This document shows, piece by piece, positions 58,415 through 64,000 of a stretch of DNA of 64,000 bases. The notes under the pieces are model-generated. The model made no database searches. It was given only the letters and a program-made list of their open reading frames with translations, and had not been told where the DNA came from. The translations under genes and the position numbers were made by a program. The DNA comes from Byssochlamys sp. IMV 00236 (taxonomy: Eukaryota > Ascomycota > Eurotiomycetes > Eurotiales > Thermoascaceae). Position 1 is the first letter of the stretch. Each line of letters opens with the position of its first letter. The stretch covers positions 372,362-436,361 of the forward strand of contig MSJH02000803.1 of assembly GCA_001931875.2 (NCBI GenBank). The letters run 5' to 3'.

Positions 58415-59690
58415 CTTCATTGGGGAGGTGAGGTGGTCAGCCAAACGGTTCAGACTTCAGAGAGTAGTTCATCATCCAGAGAGTTAGACGATAGACTAAC
58501 TAGCTGCCATTATTCTTTGGATCGCGGTAGAGACAATAATACTCCTAGTTAGCGACTTGAGATCCATACGACCCGGCGCTGAGGATCTCCCATGTCTCAG
58601 CATCCGATCCAAGCCAAGTGTCCGCGGGCTGCGGCTGCCGGTGTTTCTGCTGCTGCACTTGGCGTGTCTCCTTGTCGGGCGCCACCCCATGGGTTGAGAG
58701 AAAAAAAAAAAGAAGAAGACCCTGATCAATGATGAACATATTCCATTATTGTGCTGCCCCAATGGGACATCACGGACGTGTCGTGTCTTGTCCCTTTGTC
58801 TCTCCACCAGCCCCGTCACTACACTAGTTATCGGGATCCGGTCCTCTCCCCTCCCTGTGCTGACAGGACAGCCCCAAAAAGGGCCCCAGGAAGACCACAG
58901 CTTATTCTTCCCCCCTCTCTTCTCTCACACCAGAGATGCTATAATTGTATCTCGCTCCCCGAGTCCCATCTTTTCGAAACTCTGACCCCAAACCCCTTCC
59001 CCCCCCCGGTCTGCTGTCCGTTCTTTTGACCTTGTTCTGGCGTGCTGTAATACCTGGCGGCTGGGCCCTTCTCTCAGACTTAGATCCATTTCTCTCGCTT
59101 CTTGTTCTGGGTCAGTCAAGCTGGTCGATTCTCTCGACTCTCTCACTTTGCCGCCCGGCCGTACTTTAACCGCCGTCATCACGGACGTTCCCCTGCAGCC
59201 TCCATCCACTCTGCGCGCTCCGTTACCCGCCCGTTGGTGACATCTATACAACCCTTCCAGTAATCATCCTGGTATTGTGTGCATCGTTGCCATCCAGCTG
59301 TTCGTTGCCTCGGCGCTTCCTCCACATTGAAGCGTAACCGCCGCCGGAGGAGAAGGGATCTTGGTTGCTCCAAGGGTGTGCAAAGAACACAGCCCACCAA
59401 CGAAAGTGATCCTGTAAGGGGGTTCAGCAGATATTATAGAAAAGTGCGACACAGTCTCAGACTGCTTGTCTTCTTGCGAGGAATACTCGATCGGTCTGTC
59501 TTGATTTTATATTGGAAGCGTCCGACAACTCGAAGTCTCAGCGCATCCTGCTATATTGGTCACGCATATTCAACGTCCAGAACACTTGCTCGAGCGATTC
59601 TGTCATTTCCACTCCAATCACGCTGCTTTCGAGTTGGACTCGATTGAATTACGGATATAGTCCCAGGGACTACTTATTTCTCACTCCAGC

Positions 59691-61126
59691 ATGACCACAG
59701 TAGTTGCTCCTGCCACGGCGGCACCTCTGACAGCACACCACGTCGATCGGGATCAAAGTCCCAAGAATTACCCCGCCTTGGCTCCATCAATGTCAACAGC
59801 GCCGTCTGTTTCTACTCCGTCCAGAATGTCTACAGCCTCTCAGGATGGCTCTGCTAAGAAGAATTCCCCGTCTGACCGGAAACGCTCTCCCCAGTCGTGA
59901 GTGGACTCAAAAATCTGCCTCGGTGCCATTCCCAGGGCTTTGTCTAACTGACTGATGATAGCGTACAAAGCGGAGCAAATGCCCCAAAGATCGTGGTGAA
60001 GAAGGAACCCCCGTCGTCGCCTAGCCTGCAGACAAATTCGAGACATCGTCCGCGCAAACTTGACCTTTCCGCTAGCCTACCAGCCAGCAGCGGATTGAGT
60101 GCTCGTGCACCCGGAGGTCCTATGACTGCACGAGAACCCATGGGGATCCAGGAAGTTGGAATCGCATGTCTCTCTCCAGGATTTCAGACGCACGACCCTG
60201 CTATGAGGGAACAGCTACAGCGCAGTATCAGTGTGAGAGACCAACAAAGATCGATAATTGAGTCGAGACTGCAGAAGACAGCCAAGGGCGACGGTCCAGA
60301 CGGGGTGAAACCGTCCGAATCAAACCTGTTTGGTTCTGGCCCGAAGTCCTCGAAGAAGCGACCGCCTGGCTTGTCTATCGTGGCACCCCCCGCGTCGCAA
60401 TTTGCGCATGAGCGAGTGATCCAGTCTGCTCCTCTTAACCAAACCTTCACTGGCCGGCACCAGCCTCAGACTCTTACTCGTCACGTTTCTCATCAGATCC
60501 CTAGCCTGTCTTCGTCGCATATTCACCATGCTCCTGCAAACCAGACGAACAACCGTCTGCCTCCGATCTCTGACGTTTTCGGATCAGATGCCTTGGGACC
60601 CCGTGATCGCCATCACCCTTCTGGCACAACACCATCGCAATCGAACGGTCTTCCTCGACTACCATCACCGTCCCAGATGCCAAAGCGACCGCGCGAATAC
60701 CGTTCAGCTGAGGAGGCTGTACACGAACTCGCAGGAGGCCGGGAAGAGCTGTTACCGCGGATAGTGCACTATGGTGGTCATCAACCTCCAACTCCCCCAT
60801 CTCCATTGGTCCATACTGGATCCAAGGATGCACAGCACGCCAGCGCTACCGCTCCGTCGAGTGAGCGCGTAAATTCCATTTCAAGCGCTGGTCATGGTAC
60901 ATCGCGGCGGCGTCCCAGGAGCGAATATGAACAGGACAACGGAAGCCCTCCTCTTGGGAACGGCCCAGATACGCGCTACAGGAATGGCCCTGCGACTGGT
61001 GGCCCTCCCGTTTCCGCATACTATGGTCCATTCGGGGCCGGAAGGGACTCACCAGAGACACAGCGAAGAAAGAAGGAAGAATTCTTGAGTCTCTGCTCAC
61101 GAGCTTGGGATCTATTCCATTCTTAG
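59691..61126 (+). CDS. Unrecognised low-complexity, probably nuclear protein
   Basis: Exons 59691-59896 and 59962-61126, intron 59897-59961 (GTGAGT...TAG), split Ser codon, 456 aa. Most of the protein is S/P/T/H-rich and probably disordered. Ordered-looking islands are QEVGIACLSPGFQTHDP followed by MREQLQRSISVRDQQRSIIE (helical), EYRSAEEAVHELAGGREELL, and a conserved-looking C-terminus RRKKEEFLSLCSRAWDLFHS. Basic clusters such as SSKKRPPG and TSRRRPRS suggest nuclear location. The short islands in a disordered chain resemble fungal transcription or chromatin regulators, but I do not recognise the family. The long CT-rich leader and ATG context support the start. Confidence 0.8.
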
Positions 61127-62089
61127 TTTTCTTCTTCTCATTCTCCGCTTTCACCGCAGAGATCGAGCTCACCGGACTTCTTGTCTGTCTTGCGGTTTCT
61201 AGGGACACTCAAGAAAGATCCGTGAGCGCGTTTTAGCTGTGGAACAGCGGTATTATAGTGATACAGCATTCTTGCGCGCTATTTGGCTAGGAATGGAAGC
61301 TGTGTCTTGCATTGGGTAACGGCACTGGCATTACTTACATTTCATAATTGGGCATATGATGAACGCGAAGGGCAACGAACATTATGGGAACAGCATGAAC
61401 ATTCAACCATCGAAAGGGAATACTGTAGTGATTCCCTTGATATTATTCTTTTTACTTACATTGATGCCCCCTTTCTCTGTTGAAACTATTTTCTACATTC
61501 TCGTGCGAAGTGGTTTATGTGACCTCTTAAACACGTTTCCTTTTGAGAGGAATAGGGATTTGAAGGGTGTCTAGGACCGATGCAATCTGCTTCTCAGTCT
61601 TACGGGACCTTCGTTTTGCGATTGATTAGCGGCGTTGAGTTGCCGCGTTTAATACTTCTCCCACAGTGGAGAGGATAGTCTATTCTTCAGCAGTGGATTC
61701 TGCTCGTGCGCATTGGTTGACGTGCTTTTGTGTTTTATAGCCTTTCTGCTGCTTATTCTATCTATACTGGATCCGCTCTCCAGGCGTGGCATATATGCTT
61801 GGTCGGTTCTCCTGTAGAGGTCCGATAAAAGTAGGCTCGACAGAGATTAATCAAAGATCGTTGGCTGGTTTAGTTCTGCTTGTATCTTTATTTTCCATCG
61901 TAATTGGATGGGAATATGTAGGCTATTATCCGTACATGTATAACTACCGGTTCTAGTAGTGGTGTAGGAAGACCTTGAAAAACTCGTAACCCCTGCCTAC
62001 TTGAGGGATAGATTGAACTGTCATATAGGGAGACCATGCGAAAGAAATAGACAACGCCGGGAATACGAAAAGACAGGGAAGAAGGATAA
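61127..62089. other. Convergent 3' intergenic region
   Basis: Between the unrecognised gene and RRP36, T-rich and without a supported gene. Frames are under 75 codons. Confidence 0.45.
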
Positions 62090-63235
62090 TTATTCCTCTG
62101 TCCTCCTTCTCTTTCCACCTCCACCACCAGCCCCCGTATCGGCCTCCATACCCCTCCGACCCCACGGCATCTCCTTCCTCTCCTTGCCGGCAATCTTCTT
62201 CCTCTTCCTCTCCAGAGCCTTGGCCCTCTCCCGAGATCCCATCGCCTCGTACTTTTTCTTGAGCATCTCCCGCTTGATATCGGACTTCTTGAGGAAATAA
62301 GGCTTGCTCTTCTTTCCTTCCCGGATAAGCTCTTTCTCGCGCTTCTTGTGTTCCGCAACGATCTCCTGTTCGCGCTTCTTATCCTCGATAGCCCGTAGTC
62401 GGTCAGACGTGGAGCGGATCCTGCGTTTCAATTCCTCCTTCTGTGCAGGATTCTTTGTCTTGGCAAGTTGTTGCTTGAGTTCCTTGAGTTCCGAGGCGCG
62501 GTATTCGTCTAGGAAAGAGTAGGCCTTATTCGCAGCATTGGGGTTACTTCTTGCGCCGCTGTTCGAGAGGACGGTTGGATCGAAGCGCGGATCGCGAGGT
62601 TGAGCAGTCGCAGGAGTTTCGACAACGATGCGCTTGCGCGATACGGCACGTTTGGACGATTGTATTGTAGGTGCGTGCTTGGAGGAGCGGGAGAGTTTTG
62701 AGGTATCTTTCCCATTGGAACTGGAGGATTCTTTGAGTTTCTTTTCTCGCGCTTCGCGCAGTCGAGCGCGGATCTCTTCAACTGTGGAGCTTGTATTGGA
62801 GGGTTTGGTTATCGTGTCGGATGATTTTTTGCGCTTTCCGAAGGAATCTTGTGCTTTGGCGAGGGCGCCGAAGGAGATGTTATTTAGGGTCGATTGGATG
62901 TCCTCTTCTTCTTCTTCTTCCCCATCTTCTTCAACTTCGTCTTCGTCTTCGTCTTCATCACCGGAGTCATTATCTGACTGTACCGTAGAGTTAGTACCCC
63001 GCCGTAAAGCAGAAAATTGATGATCGATACGTACCTTATCGTCCTCAGCCTGGGAGGCGTTATCCTCGTCATCCTCTGATCCTGCATCTGACACATCTGT
63101 ACCGTCTGCCTCTTCTTCTTCTGATCCAGAGACTTCTTCACCCGATTCGTCAGATGCCGAAAGCTCTGAGTAGATCTCTTCATCTTCTTGCGGCCGCGCC
63201 CGAACGCGCCGGTTGAGGGCGTCTGAAAGACCCAT
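62090..63235 (-). CDS. rrp36: rRNA biogenesis protein RRP36
   Basis: Exons 63235-63035 and 62977-62090; the 57-bp intron (GTACGT...TACTAAC...CAG) is an exact multiple of three with no stop, so the unspliced frame also looks open and can mislead annotation. The spliced product is 362 aa. Rrp36 acts with the SSU processome/90S pre-ribosome in early cleavage of pre-rRNA towards the 40S subunit. The N-terminal half is strongly acidic and E/D/S-rich. The RRP36 core follows: RDPRFDPTVLSNSG, KAYSFLDEYRASELKELKQQ, LKRRIRSTSDRLRAIEDKK, and the basic tail KSKPYFLKKSDIKREMLKKK and ERKRKKIAGKERKEMPWGRR. The start at MGLSDALNRRVRARPQ fits the family; an upstream in-frame Met at 63301 would add 22 residues. 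Confidence 0.93.
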   Translation of the reverse strand: MGLSDALNRRVRARPQEDEEIYSELSASDESGEEVSGSEEEEADGTDVSDAGSEDDEDNASQAEDDKVRIDHQFSALRRGTNSTVQSDNDSGDEDEDEDEVEEDGEEEEEEDIQSTLNNISFGALAKAQDSFGKRKKSSDTITKPSNTSSTVEEIRARLREAREKKLKESSSSNGKDTSKLSRSSKHAPTIQSSKRAVSRKRIVVETPATAQPRDPRFDPTVLSNSGARSNPNAANKAYSFLDEYRASELKELKQQLAKTKNPAQKEELKRRIRSTSDRLRAIEDKKREQEIVAEHKKREKELIREGKKSKPYFLKKSDIKREMLKKKYEAMGSRERAKALERKRKKIAGKERKEMPWGRRGMEADTGAGGGGGKRRRTEE

Positions 63236-64000
63236 GGGGAAGATATTGCGGGGAGTACGTCGTGAAGAGTTTTCTCCTTCCGAGTATTTCGCAAACAACA
63301 ATTAATCACCTTGATAAGTGCCTTCTGGACAAAGATTTCCCCGCAACAGGGCAGCGCAATGAAGGATCTGGCAGATCGCAGATAAACCACGGCGGTGAAG
63401 TGGGAAAATTAAGATACTGCCGTTCCTAGAGGCGGTGTGTAGAAAGACGATAGATCATTGGTTCCGCTCCGCTGTCCGCCTGGGCGGGAAACTTTGGGAG
63501 GGACTTTCGAGATAAACTAAACTATTCGCCTCCGCGGTGTCTGGAAAGAAACCATCGATTCGTTCTCTTCGATCGCTGGGCTCTGTCTCGTTCGGAGTCT
63601 ACAGCGAGGTCTGATTTATGTCCTACAGACGGAGGTCTCAGTCTTTCTTTTCCTTGCTTACGCTCCCTACTGATCTCCCCGTCCGGAGATCCACACTCTC
63701 TTGTCGAATGTTCGAGGGAGCGAATAAGGTAAATACTCTCTGTCGAGAAATATCTAGCAAGTTGGGATACTATTTGGAAAAATGTATGCTCATTTGCGAT
63801 CCAAGCAGCAGTTATCAGCAAGCCATTACTCCACGCGGCGCGTGGAACATGCGCAACCGGAGAAGCGACAAAAGCGCAGTCCTGGAAAGTCACAGGCGAT
63901 GAATAGACAGCAAGCGCGCGGCCACATTGATGCGCAGAATCCGAATGGACCTAATATTGAATCCGCTCAGGAGGATGAAGTGAACAATTACAGAGGCTGC
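63236..64000. other. RRP36 upstream region and window end
   Basis: Promoter-side DNA. The frame at 63522-63893 (minus) and the opposite one at 63618-63902 overlap each other and have no domain. No start of a further gene could be supported before the window ends. Confidence 0.4.

Larger units (their letters stand above)
53351..59690. other. Second gene desert (6.3 kb) and leader of the next gene
   Basis: No convincing coding region across about 5.5 kb. Contents: a possible repeat-derived fragment near 54050 (see findings), an A-rich assembly gap at 54987-55006, TACTCCGTA words at 55523, 57009, 57016 and 57556, and a GATG/GATA microsatellite near 58390. CT-rich DNA from about 58900 to 59690 is probably the promoter and long leader of the gene starting at 59691. 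All frames are about 60-120 codons with no domain. Confidence 0.45.

Overview
The window is nuclear DNA of a filamentous ascomycete, most likely a eurotialean mould (Aspergillus/Penicillium group). Genes carry short introns (about 50-120 bp) with GTRNGT donors and CTRAC branch sites. Gene families are typically fungal: OCH1/SUR1-like mannosyltransferase, LOC1, a fungal CENP-A and a MAU2 with a Q-rich N-terminus. One transposon shows heavy TA enrichment of the RIP type. I built 21 coding gene models, one pseudogene, two DNA-transposon relics and two 20-N assembly gaps. Splice sites were read by eye and checked for frame continuity, not confirmed by transcripts.

Layout. 0.9-14.2 kb: a large PH + leucine-rich-repeat protein, a small membrane protein divergent from hisB (histidine biosynthesis), a small secreted protein and a GT32 sphingolipid mannosyltransferase. 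14.2-20.0 kb: a gene desert with short inverted repeats and a complete Tc1/mariner-type MITE. 20.0-29.1 kb: a Derlin, a 2.57-kb RIP-degraded hAT transposon with intact ends and target duplication, the centromeric histone H3 variant, and the cohesin loader subunit MAU2, which has an 18-nt microexon. 29.3-37.5 kb: a decayed NAPE-PLD-like pseudogene interrupted by an assembly gap, a Pgc1-like phosphodiesterase, a cysteine-nucleophile alpha/beta hydrolase, a zinc-ribbon miniprotein and a single-finger C2H2 protein. 38.9-43.0 kb: two unrecognised ORFs and an F-box protein.

44.0-49.2 kb is a compact housekeeping block: EMB8-like hydrolase, LOC1 (60S biogenesis), NDUFA6-type complex I subunit and RPAC2 (RNA polymerases I/III). 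50.5-53.4 kb is a divergent pair of kinase-fold genes (a small kinase-like protein and an AIM9-type mitochondrial phosphotransferase) sharing a 222-bp promoter. 53.4-59.7 kb is a second gene desert. The window ends with an unrecognised low-complexity protein and RRP36 (40S biogenesis).

No secondary-metabolite cluster or prokaryote-style operon is visible. LOC1, RPAC2 and RRP36 all serve ribosome production, and CENP-A and MAU2 both serve chromosome segregation, but I see no evidence that their proximity is functional. The more unusual signals are the two transposon relics, strong excess of two short words (TACCTAGGTA and TACTCCGTA) in non-coding DNA, the cysteine-nucleophile hydrolase and the divergent kinase-fold pair.
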